Part shown: piece after piece, positions 1-10,041 of the stretch | Position numbering within the stretch: the stretch's first letter is position 1 | How the letters are laid out: each line of letters starts with the position of its first letter | Source of the DNA: Colias croceus | Taxonomy: Eukaryota > Arthropoda > Insecta > Lepidoptera > Pieridae | Direction of reading: 5' to 3' | Assembly: GCF_905220415.1 (NCBI RefSeq) | Contig: NC_059545.1 | Span: 5,962,001-6,026,000 of the forward strand | Length of the DNA stretch: 64,000 nucleotides | Made by a program: the position numbers and the translations under genes | Notes under the pieces: generated by a model | The model's input: the letters and a program-made list of their open reading frames with translations, nothing else | What the model was told of the DNA's origin: nothing | The model's database searches: none

Positions 1-1170
1 TGAGAAAAAAGGTAAATACTACATTCTTTTGTATAATACCATATTGTCTATATTGTGGATATTGTTGATTTGAATATTTTCCTTTTCGCCAATCATGCGC
101 ATCCCTAGCACAGTATCGATATGCAATCCCTTCTGCGCCATTGACATGAATAGATGTCGGACTGGTGACGTCGTAAGCGCGTGCCGTGTTGTTAAGTGCG
201 GAAAGTTGTAAAAATATTTTATCGAGTAGGTATCTACCAATATTATAATCAAATAAGTACAAGGCTATTAATGAGCATAATAATTATATAGATAGGTAGG
301 TAAATACAAGGCTGTTAATGAACATAATGATTATATACAATTGTTGATTTTTTATTATTTTTTATTTTATCGTCACAAACACAATGTATGCGTTCTAGCA
401 TAATATTTATTGTCCATGTAATGATAAAAATTCGCTTAGGTCCAAAATGTATTAAATATCTCTAAAAATCTGTAGGTACTTACCTATTTAGCAGTTTTCA
501 AAATTTATTACCTAATAAGTATAATCAGTGCCTTTATTAGAATATTCTTATGATACAAATTGTCGCTATGTCATATCAAAATAAACTTAATAAATAAACT
601 CGATAAGTTATAATAATATACAGCTACACATCCCTAATCAGAAGCGAGAGATTATAAAAAAAAGGATGGTTGCCCGCGCCATTGGCATGTATACATGCCA
701 ATGGGGCGTAACTGATAGAGAATAGTGCTGTAACTTGCTGCAATTTTATATGTATTTTTGTATCTCAAAAGGTTGATTTTTTTTGTTGATAGTTGCTATA
801 AATGTGGTCTTAAGTTTTTACAGTAGGAGATGAGGTTAAATAAATATTATTTTTGTGTTATAAGCTGTTTATTCAAATATTCAGACGTGAATTATTATGT
901 TTATCGATAACATTTATGGACTCCCTACTATTTTCAAGGTTATCTCATTGAATTTGTGGCTTGGCGTGGAGGGCACGGCGATGCGTTTTTGCTCTGGCGG
1001 TCAAAAGGTTAAGCAACATAGTTATTTTTCACATTCTCACAAATCATAAATTAATGAATGAAATAAACCTCATAATCCATCTATTAAAATTTTCATGAAT
1101 ATATTTTCTACCTACCTATTTTCTTTAGATTTTTTTAAACCTTGCGAAATCTTAATCTTAATCTTAATAT
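1..1170. other. AT-rich intergenic DNA
   Basis: No gene seen. Contains a perfect 26-bp palindrome at 679-704 and otherwise simple AT-rich sequence. Confidence 0.6.
679..704. repeat. perfect 26-bp palindrome
   Basis: CCATTGGCATGTA followed at once by its exact reverse complement, without a loop. Could be a remnant of an inverted-repeat element or a dimeric protein-binding site; nothing nearby decides. Confidence 0.7.
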
Positions 1171-1177
1171 ATATAAA

Positions 1178-1333
1178 TCTCGCGTCACAATGTTTGTCCT
1201 CAATGGACTCCTAAACCACTTAACCGATTATAATAAAATTCGCACACCATGTGCAGTTTGATCCAACTTGAGAGATAGGATAGTTTAAATCTCAAATCGT
1301 TTAAAGCGGGCGAAGCCGCGGGCGGTAAGCTAG
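1178..1333 (+). mobile_element. Helitron-like non-autonomous element, copy 1
   Basis: Begins TCTCGCGTCAC and ends GGCGGTAAGCTAG, with the GC-rich GCGGGCGAAGCCGCG hairpin just before the end. TC start, CTAG end and terminal hairpin are Helitron features; this family (Lep1-like) is widespread in Lepidoptera. Slightly shorter than copies 2 and 3. Confidence 0.75.
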
Positions 1334-1347
1334 AATACCTATATAAA

Positions 1348-1508
1348 TCTCGTGTCACAATGTTTGTCTTCAATGGACTCCTAAACCACTTAACCGATTA
1401 CAATAAAATTCGCACACCATGTGCAATTCGATCCAACTTGAGAGATAGGATAGTTTAAATCTCAAATCGTTTTAGAGAAAGCGGGCGAAGCCGCGGGTGG
1501 TAAGCTAG
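1348..1508 (+). mobile_element. Helitron-like non-autonomous element, copy 2
   Basis: Nearly identical to the copy 170 bp upstream and in the same orientation; the pair forms a head-to-tail array with only 14 bp between them. Confidence 0.78.
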
Positions 1509-2259
1509 TTATTATATAAAAATATAAATTTATATAAATAACTTTCTAATCTAAACGCTTACGTATTTCTTAGTTTTAATTGTCGTACTTTTTAGTTGTT
1601 GTTTATCCGATTCCCTGTTTGCGTAAGAGATAAGAGAATAATAATTAATTAATTTATCTAAAATCTGAAGCTACCTATCTATGATTTGCCACATCCGATT
1701 TAAATAGGGTTCTGTAGTAGGTAGCTACCCTAAGAAAGTTAAGATCTGAATTGATAAGTACTCAAATATTTGTCGGTTCTGTTTGAATAGAGTTTAATTT
1801 TTTTAAACGCTGTTTAAAATAGTAGAAAATTGGAAAAATATATCAAATTTTCTATTATGTTATGTGTGTTGTTTCTATTATGTGTTGAAATGAATATAGT
1901 CATCTACATGTTAAGGTTCAAAAGAAATGATCAAAATTAAGTATAGAGGTAGGGTATAAGTAAATACAAAATGCAATGCAATTTCTGCCGAACAAGATCA
2001 TTTGGATTACTTTGGGGGAGGCCTATAATAGGCTATGTAATAGTGGACGTATTGAAAGGCTGCAGGACCACAGAATGTGTATTATATGTAGGTATATCTG
2101 TTTTTAAATCTAAAAAATAATTTTGCACAATGTTTTTTAGATAACTCCAAAACTACTAGCTCATTAATACGTGCTAACATAAGCTATTTTGATTAGGTAT
2201 CTTTTTATCATTTTTGACATCGAAATAACAAATTGTGTTGCAAAATAGTCTGCAACGTG
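1509..2259. other. intergenic region upstream of lipase A, with LINE remnant
   Basis: Mostly AT-rich. About 2010-2075 contains GGGGGAGGCCTATAATAGGC and a following GTGGACGTATTGAAAGGCTG stretch, resembling the decayed 3' end of a common lepidopteran non-LTR retrotransposon. No TATA box was recognised for lipase A. Confidence 0.45.
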
Positions 2260-5059
2260 ATGTGGATACGATTGGTACTCATTGTTGGCTCTTTAACACT
2301 TTCAGCGGCTGGTCCATCGCCAAACGCTGAATATGTTGAAAAGTTAATAAGAACAAATGCTTTCGATGAAAGATTAATTGATAGCGATTTATTGATAGAT
2401 GCCCTTCTTGATGTGGTAAGTTTAATAAAAGTAATAAATGGCTTCATTTTTCCATATTGAATCATTACTCAATTCATGTCCTTACAATTCTTAATTGGAT
2501 CATCTTCAATAACTTATTCAAGTAGATAATAAGTATAAGAACACATGTTTTTGCCATTAACAAAAAATAGATCGAACTATATTATTTCTACGAATTCTTA
2601 CCTTAAGCGACATGTTCTTATCATAACACCATTTAAGAAAAAATACCTATAAATTTTTACTACTTGAGTTATATATATTGTAATTCATTTTTATAGCCTG
2701 CTATTATAAGAAGACACAATTACCCATTAGAGGAACATTCCGTCGTCACTCCTGATGGCTACATTTTGGGCATGCATCGTATTCCTTATGGTCGAGATAG
2801 GCATAATCTTCCTGGAGACAGACCTGCTATATTAGTGATGCATGGACTGCTTAGTTCATCAGCAGATTATATAATAACTGGGCCTGGAAACGCTTTAGGC
2901 AAGTTTTGTATTATCAACCTTCGCTTGATACATACTCAAGCGAAAATTTAAAAGCTATATAGATGGTACGAACTTTAGATTGTCCATAAACAAGGTTTCT
3001 TTTGTAATACTCCATAATAGAAAATCGAAAGAGAACAAGAATGGCAATTTACTGTATGACTACTTGGGTGATGGGTCATAGTTAGGAAAGAAGTCATAAA
3101 TTTCATACTTATTGTAGTCATCCCACGTGTCTCAATTAATGATCTTTAACTCAGTATATTTCTGTATTTGAATCAAGTTCGAGATTTTTTTTGTTTTTTA
3201 TTACTGTATTGTATCATTGTACTAAGTACCTACATTTTATTTTTCAGGTTATCTTCTTGCGGAAGAAGGTTACGATGTCTGGCTGGGAAATGCTCGTGGA
3301 AATTATTATTCTAGAAAACACATGTATTTAAATCCAAACGCGCTTTTCAATTCTACGTTTTGGGAATTTTCTTGGGATGAAATCGGTAACATAGATTTAC
3401 CAGCAATGATTGACTATATTCTCGCTGAAACTGGTAAATCGAAGCTCCACTACGCTGGCATGTCTCAAGGCACTACGTCGTTCTTTGTGATGGGGGCACT
3501 TCGTCCTGATTACAATGATAAGATTATTTCCATGCATGCTTTAGCACCCGTGGCTTATATGGAGCATAGCAAAAATCCACTATTTCATGTATTAGCTCCT
3601 TATGCAACGGATATTGCGGTAATTATTTTAGTGTTGTATATTTTTCCATTTTTTACATTCTTCGCGTATTAGATATGTTAGTGTCTGGAGGCCTTCCTGC
3701 GATATTAGTAGAACTTGAATTGGCCAGCAATAGAATGATCATTCTTGTTTTATAATAAATTTTTATACATAATAACATAACATATATATAGAATATGAAG
3801 TTGAATATTCCAAATAAGACTTCAATTTTATGTCTGGTATACCGTATATACGTTTACACACTAATAACTTTGAACGGAACGCTTTATATTCCTTTTAAAG
3901 ACTAAGCTTTGCTAGTGTTTTAATTATTTCTTCATCCCAATATTATATTCATCTAGTGAAAATATTAGTGATTTTTATTATTGAAAATGTATGAAATTTT
4001 ATTTTAAGTCACTGGCGTCTTTGATTGGAATCGGAGAAATATTGCCCAATAGTTTTCTATGGACATTGGTTGGACAAAGTGTTTGCAAGGATGAGTCAAA
4101 ATTACAATTCGCTTGTAAACATGCCATATTCTTCATTGGAGGAAGGAGTGAAGACCAACTGAATTCGGTATGATTGACAATGTTTATTTTACCAGCCAGA
4201 TATGTGGTACATAATTGTTGCTAAATAATCCTACAGTTGGTGCTAAATAATTAGTATCAAAGAAAATAGTATCAATATCAGTTCTAATAATAGTATTGAG
4301 CGTATTATTAGAACTGATATTTTATAATCCTCATCCTAACTATCCTAACTAATGGCTATAATACCTAATCACTGAATCGAATTAGATGAAATTTGATAGA
4401 ATATGAGAGCTTACATTTGATTACGCGGGCAAATCTAAAGGGTAATAGTATCTAATATAAAGAGAGATAATTTCATTTGCGTTCAAAGTTTAAGTTCGAA
4501 AATTACGAATACAGTCTTGGAAATTCTCATTCTCAGTCCTACTTATTTCGATTTCTTTAATTATTCGAATAGTGTCGTGTGTGTGTAATAAAACATTATT
4601 ACGGAGATTGTTATTTTATTTGATTAATTTTTCTCTGAGTGAATATTGAAACGTTTCCTTTTTCTGTTATAGACATTATTGCCTGCGAAATTAGGCCATA
4701 TACCAGCTGGATGTGCTCTCAAACAACTGGCTCATTATGGTCAAAGCATAATTAGCGGAAAATTCCGGCGCTATGATCACGGTTGGGTGAGAAATCTACA
4801 ACAGTACGGAAGAATTGAGCCACCGAATTACGATTTGTCCAGAATAAACGCACCAGTGTTTCTTCATTATTCCGAAAGCGACCCCTTGGCTGACGTCATC
4901 GATGTAGATAGATTATACAAAGAACTGGGGGGACCAGTCGCCAGGATACGTGTTCCCTTGAAAACTTTCAGCCATATCGACTTTGTGTGGGGTATTAACG
5001 CTAAAGAATTAGTGTATGATGAAATGATTAATATCATGAAGATGTTCGATAAAAATTAG
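2260..5059 (+). CDS. secreted acid lipase (lipase A), five exons
   Basis: Coding exons are 2260-2415, 2697-2898, 3248-3618, 4009-4167 and 4673-5059; together 1275 nt, 424 residues plus stop, in one continuous frame. The start ATG was chosen because it opens directly into a signal peptide (MWIRLVLIVGSLTLSAAG). Family hallmarks seen: oxyanion-loop HGLL at about residue 101, WLGNARGN near 131-138, the nucleophile elbow GMSQG with Ser192, an acid motif SESDPLAD with probable catalytic Asp366, and FSHIDF with His397. This is the gastric/lysosomal acid lipase family (alpha/beta hydrolase), which hydrolyses acylglycerols or sterol esters; in insects such proteins are mostly gut or fat-body secreted enzymes, and the actual substrate here is inferred. 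Length is normal for the family. Intron 2 begins with GC rather than GT (2899-2900). A near twin lies downstream at 10041-11958. Confidence 0.93.
4274..4321. repeat. perfect 19-bp stem hairpin in lipase A intron 4
   Basis: AATATCAGTTCTAATAATA at 4274-4292 pairs exactly with 4303-4321 around a 10-nt loop. Intronic; either a small inverted repeat or a hairpin in the transcript. Confidence 0.75.
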
Positions 5060-5158
5060 GCTTATAAAATCAGTTTTTTTTTACTCATTTAATTGCTTTT
5101 ATTTATTATTACCTAGACCTGTAAATCCTGTTTCAGGAAAGCACAGGCTATTTTGTTC

Positions 5159-5164
5159 AATAAA
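5159..5164 (+). promoter_or_regulatory. polyadenylation signal of lipase A
   Basis: AATAAA 100 nt after the lipase A stop codon; the closest canonical signal on the coding strand. Confidence 0.6.
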
Positions 5165-5333
5165 ATATGTTTTTGTGTTCCTCATAAAATGGAACTAAGA
5201 CGTTGTAATGACATGTAAATCGTGTTGTGTAGGTATGTTGCGAAATTCAAATGTAATTATTAATATACGTTCTGTATTCATGTTGTTTTCTTTCATGTCA
5301 AGATTCTGTTTTGTAATGAGTTGTTATGTTATA

Positions 5334-5803
5334 CTAGCTTCCGCCCGCGACTCCGTCCGCGCGGATGTCGGTCTTCGCGTGGATGGTTTATTTCTCCATT
5401 TTGAGTAACTTTGACAATGACATCTTATAAATATCTATTGAACCCAAATACAGCTAGGCCTATAATAATACGCAACGTGTGTTCGCGGTTCTACAGAACA
5501 ACGTCTATGGATAAAATTGAAAAATTAAGATTAATTTTTTTCTACGTATTTTTCCAGGATAAAAAGTATCCTATTTTACGCCCAGGATAATAAGGTATAA
5601 TTATACCAAGTTTCATCGAAATCGAAATGTTAGTTTTCACGTGATGCCTTCACATACAGACAGACAGACAGACAGACAAAAATTTTTTTAATAACATATT
5701 TGGATTTGGTATCGATCCAGTAACACCCCCTGGTATTTATTTTTTCAATATTTTCAATGTACAGAATTGACCCTTCTACAGATTTATTATAAGTATGTAT
5801 AGA
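5334..5803 (-). mobile_element. Helitron-like element, 470 bp
   Basis: On the minus strand it ends with a GC-rich hairpin and AAGCTAG (plus strand CTAGCTTCCGCCCGCGACTC at 5334). Contains a CAGACAGACAGACAGAC run near 5656. A second copy of exactly the same length lies at 37984-38453. Confidence 0.75.
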
Positions 5804-6286
5804 TTGTAATGATCTCGGAAGGTCTGTTAGACGAAGAATCTAGTACTGGTTATAAAAAGATTCAACTCGTTAATTACAATTTTGCACTTTTTTTTTAGAT
5901 GAAACCTTGATGAAGTGTGTTAATAATCTTGTCAAATTCAATTGTTTACTTTTAATTCACATCATAATGATGCAAAACATTATTTTAATACCTACCATAT
6001 AATATTTCGTTATGAAAAATTTTCATGAAATTTCATCCTGTAGGTATTCAATAAAATTAATATCTAACGAGGAAAAGTGGAGAAAAAAATATATTGAATA
6101 TTTACTTCTAATATTTTGCTTAAATTTTTTGACAGGAACCGTAAAAGAATTTCAGATCAATCGTTTTCATTTTGACGTTCATTTTACTTCCGTATCTAAT
6201 TCTTGAAAAAAAAAGTAAACGAAAACTCGTATTCAGTGTTGTTAATGTAGTATTAAAACATTGAAGAATCTTTTCATAATGCTCTA
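5804..6286. other. AT-rich intergenic DNA
   Basis: No gene or clear repeat seen. Confidence 0.5.
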
Positions 6287-6452
6287 TAGTGCCACAAACT
6301 TATCTGACCCGGTGACGGTGTCACTGATGTCGCTTTCTTTTTATTTAAACAAAATATTCCGTATGAAAAGTCTGTGAAAATGTGACATTTCATAATTATG
6401 GCGGCACGTAGTTCCAGTTTTTGCCACCGGGTCAGATAAGTTTGTGGCACTG
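6287..6452. mobile_element. mariner-like MITE, 166 bp
   Basis: Terminal inverted repeats of about 28 bp (GTGCCACAAACTTATCTGAC... at the left; its complement at the right, one mismatch) and TA on both sides (6285-6286 and 6453-6454), the target-site duplication of Tc1/mariner elements. No coding capacity. Confidence 0.8.
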
Positions 6453-6861
6453 TACGCCTGTTTACACTAAAAGAATTTGACATAGCGGGGTTAGAATGAG
6501 CATTCGTTCTTTTGATGTAAATGCACCATAACATTGCCTCAGATTAACTTTCTCTTTAATTAAAACTCTCTCTCTCTCTTAGGTACAATAATTATTATTC
6601 TTACTCTTATTGATAATGTATTATTATGTCGATATTCAATGTTCTTAGCTAAATTTAGGTAACAAGTCTAATTTACATAGAACACCACACGCAGTAAATT
6701 GTATTAGACAGATACCTACAATTAGCCGTTTAATTTATAAGTCAAATATCATTTACTAGATAATTGCAACAATGATACTTCAAAACTTAGCTCCGAGATT
6801 GATGAAGTCAAACATCCCAAATACATACAAACCATTTTATTAATTCATATGTATGTATGTA

Positions 6862-6985
6862 CTAGCATTTTGCCCGCGGCTTCATCCGCATAGTCAAAGG
6901 AGAACCCGCAAAGTTCCCGTTCGCGTGGGATTTTTGGGATAAAAACTATCCTATGTTACACAGGATAGTTCATGTAAAAAACTTA
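6862..6985 (-). mobile_element. Helitron-like fragment
   Basis: Starts (plus strand) with CTAGCATTTTGCCCGCGGC, the reverse of a Helitron CTAG end with its hairpin; the far end is degraded. Confidence 0.6.
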
Positions 6986-7052
6986 GAAATTTCTCTATCA
7001 TAAAATTAAATTTGTTTAGCAAAAACACAATTCTCTTATATTTTAATGTAGG

Positions 7053-7484
7053 TACTATTATTGCCTATGCCTCAATTTCATAATACACGGGTACCATCAT
7101 AAGGAAGGTACCTGGTCCTTTGAAAGGCTTACGTGGGGACAGGGATCCAACACGCAGAGGCCCTTTCGTGAACTTTACAGTGTTGTGGGACACCAGCCGC
7201 AGCCTGCCCATGACTGCACTATATAGAGAGAGATACAGCCCTGGGCAGTCCTCGGCCGATGTAGGACTACTGCAAGATAAGGAAACAAAATAAACTGGGC
7301 TATGGAATGGGATGTTAATGGACCGAAATTAAGGACTATGGAAGACTATGGCACCTGCCTTTCTACTAAGATATAGCAAAAAATTGTTGGCAGGTGGTGA
7401 CTCGCCCTCTCACTGTATGGGCCCCTGAAATAAGTCGCTGCAATAGTGCGACAAGGGGGCAACATACTATTATTGCCTATGCCT
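7053..7484. mobile_element. insertion of unknown type flanked by 20-bp direct repeats
   Basis: TACTATTATTGCCTATGCCT occurs exactly at 7053-7072 and again at 7465-7484, enclosing 392 bp (7073-7464) that is GC-richer than its surroundings. A perfect 20-bp duplication is typical of a recent insertion by target-primed reverse transcription, yet there is no poly(A) or simple-repeat tail at either end and no inverted repeats. The insert has no long open frame and I do not recognise its family. Confidence 0.7.
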
Positions 7485-7829
7485 ATTATTAAAAAAATAC
7501 AGAAAAAAAACAAGAGTCTTTTTATTTATGCACGTGAGTGCCCACAAAAATGTAGCAAATTACCCACAGAAATTACCTAACTAACCTCTAAAAGTGACTC
7601 TTTGTTGTTCTCTTTTGAGTATAGAGGCCCATATCATATTATCACTCAATGAATTCATAATGAATAATGTTTTATTATATCACCTGTGCGTATAATCAAC
7701 TATGGTACCTATAATCGTTATCATGACGTAAAATTGCATTTGTTTAAAAACCCTACTTATCATAATCACGTGTCAAGTCATCTAGTCTAATCTCACGTAG
7801 GTAAACAATGTTTCATTATTTTGATACCC

Positions 7830-7951
7830 GGGAAAGGACATAGGCTACTTTTTATCCCGGGAAAATGACGCAATCTCGGAAATCCAACGGGAACGGGAAC
7901 TATGCGAGTTTTTCTTTGACTGCGCGGGCGAAGCCTCGGGCAGAAACCTAG
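7830..7951 (+). mobile_element. Helitron-like fragment, 3' end
   Basis: Ends GCGCGGGCGAAGCCTCGGGC then AGAAACCTAG; internal part resembles the fragment at 6862-6985 read in reverse (both carry the cataGGCTAC/GGGATAAAAAC-type stretch). Confidence 0.6.
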
Positions 7952-8803
7952 TTTATTATATAACTATAAGACCTACCTAGACGAAGAGCCCGCGTCGATC
8001 GCATCTTTGTCATAAAACAATAGTTTTTTTATTTATTTTTCTTGTTAACAACAAGAAGAATATTGATTAATTTGACATTAAATTGGCACCAACGCGAACG
8101 GCAGAAAACTTATAAGTTAATGTGTTAAAAAAAGCTTATATATAATAAAGTCTCCTCCTGTTAAACTCACTTTCATAAAACTATACGCTATATCTAGTTG
8201 TGATTTAATTGGCGCTAAAATTATCATGTCTACCGTGAAGAAGAAGTAATTATAGACATCATTTTATCATCATGATAAAGACATTAATTCAATATTAAAG
8301 ATTCCATATACAATATAAGATAAAATAATTGGTTATGCAAGGAGTATCGTCCAGACCAGACAAAAATAAAAAATGCAATTTTTGATCTAATACTTTTAAT
8401 TGTTGAATAATATTTTAGAGTCCCATCCCACAAAATGTTAAAACATACTATACTATATACAACTACTATATGAACGAACGCCTACTCTACGAAGGCTTTT
8501 TTTCTCACCATCTGCATCGTGTGAAAGTTAAAATACCTATTATAATTTACTAAGATAAAAAACCGTGCAATGGAACCTAAGCAATAAATCACATAATCGT
8601 TGACCCGTATCTATAGAACGTACTAATTTTATCTATGATATGTCAAAATGATTAATAATAAAAATGTTGAATAAACATTATCTGCTACGCTAGGTAATTT
8701 ATTACATTTAAAACTATGCAGGAGAATTAATTTTAAACACATCTTATTCCAAATAATTTTATAACAATGCCTAAATTGTATAACAACGCATAATGTATCC
8801 AGT
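7952..8803. other. AT-rich region upstream of ommochrome-binding-like gene
   Basis: A TATATATAATAAA stretch near 8137 could be a promoter, but I could not find a signal-peptide exon with a donor between it and 8804. Confidence 0.4.
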
Positions 8804-9520
8804 ATGAAACAGGTAATTCTAGAAGACGTTAATTTACCGTACAAATTCTCGATAGACAGAAATAAAAATAAGTTATTCTTTTGTATCAATGCTGACGAGT
8901 TTTCGGATCAAAGCTTCCATTCTGTAGTTTTAGATTTGGATACAGGCTTTGCAACGGTGATACCAAGTATTCGAAATGGTTTTGCAAGTGCTGTTGATAA
9001 CGACAGTGTTATTGTGTATCTCGGAGGTAGTGATGGAATTTACAAATACAACTATTCCTTAAACGATATTGAAAAACCTGCCATACTCAGAGAAATAGAT
9101 GTCTTTGATATGCAATTCAAAAATAATTTGTACTTTGTTGATACAGCTAATTTGGATTTGTACAAGTTAAAAAACGAAAAAAGAGTCTTTGTAACTGCTA
9201 TTGAAGAATATGGGATACAGCATTTTACTTTCGATGGGGATGGGGAACTTATACTATCTAACTCAATGGGATTATATCGTTTGGGTGAAGAAGATTACGA
9301 GCCAGTTTGGTTTACAAACTCAGTCGCCAATATTCGTGGTCTAGCTACTGATGTGAAGGGAGTCCCACACGTGATTGCTCAAGATGGAATCTATTCGGTT
9401 GATCATAAAAATGAAACAGTCATAAAAATATTGTCGCTGCAAGACGGTTATGGCCTTGATTTCGATAAAGATAATAATATAGTTTACAGCGATGGACGGA
9501 CAGTGGTTCGGCTCAAATGA
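8804..9520 (+). CDS. ommochrome-binding-protein-like gene (main exon)
   Basis: A single open frame of 238 residues ending in RTVVRLK. The pattern of short beta-repeat-like stretches, with LPYKFSIDRNKNKLFF, LDLDTGFATVIPSI, GFASAVDNDSVIVYLGGSDG and YKYNYS, resembles the lepidopteran ommochrome-binding protein known from Manduca sexta haemolymph, which carries yellow/red ommatin pigment; the assignment is from recognition of the family, not a search. That family has a signal peptide and a Cys-bearing N-terminus ahead of the first motif. Here the first ATG begins almost at the motif and no signal peptide is visible, so a 5' exon is probably missing from my model (a possible acceptor is the AG just before 8803) or the copy is 5' truncated. 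No intron interrupts the rest. ATTAAA near 9546 could serve as poly(A) signal. It sits between two tandem lipases, same strand. Confidence 0.72.
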   Translation: MKQVILEDVNLPYKFSIDRNKNKLFFCINADEFSDQSFHSVVLDLDTGFATVIPSIRNGFASAVDNDSVIVYLGGSDGIYKYNYSLNDIEKPAILREIDVFDMQFKNNLYFVDTANLDLYKLKNEKRVFVTAIEEYGIQHFTFDGDGELILSNSMGLYRLGEEDYEPVWFTNSVANIRGLATDVKGVPHVIAQDGIYSVDHKNETVIKILSLQDGYGLDFDKDNNIVYSDGRTVVRLK

Positions 9521-9986
9521 ATTGTAGATCAAAATCAATAGTAATTATTAAAGAAATACAAAGCATTTGATGTTTTATTTTGACAATCATTTATTTGCGA
9601 TTTATACCAGAAGAGTTTGTACCTGATTCCTGTGTCAAACACAATATAGACTCCTCACGAGTGAACATAAATTAATTGAAGTAAATTCAATCTTTTACTG
9701 AAAATTGCTAAATTGATTTTCCGAAATTATCATACAAATATCATAATAAATTTTTATTTTATTTCATTTTACATTCATAAATTACTTACGATTATAATTT
9801 TTAATTGTATTAGTTTATATGTTTTTTCAAAATATACTTAGTACAAACACGTGCTATGCGTACGTCAAGTAATCAAAGCATAATTTGCAGAATGCTACGT
9901 TTACCAACGTTAAAAACCTTGTGTACGTAAGATTATTAATATATTGATAAAATATTGATATGCATTGGGTTTATCTTATTGTTTTT
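9521..9986. other. intergenic DNA between binding-protein-like gene and lipase B
   Basis: AT-rich; 3' UTR of the upstream gene and upstream region of lipase B. No other feature seen. Confidence 0.5.
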
Positions 9987-10041
9987 TATATAAAAGACCG
10001 CCATTCATTACACAAATTACACTTCGCATTTAAACCCAAAA
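9987..10041 (+). promoter_or_regulatory. core promoter of lipase B
   Basis: TATATAAAAG at 9987-9996 lies about 50 nt ahead of the ATG at 10041, leaving room for a transcription start near 10018-10025 and a very short leader. Lipase A shows no comparable TATA box, so the duplicates may differ in promoter type. Confidence 0.6.
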
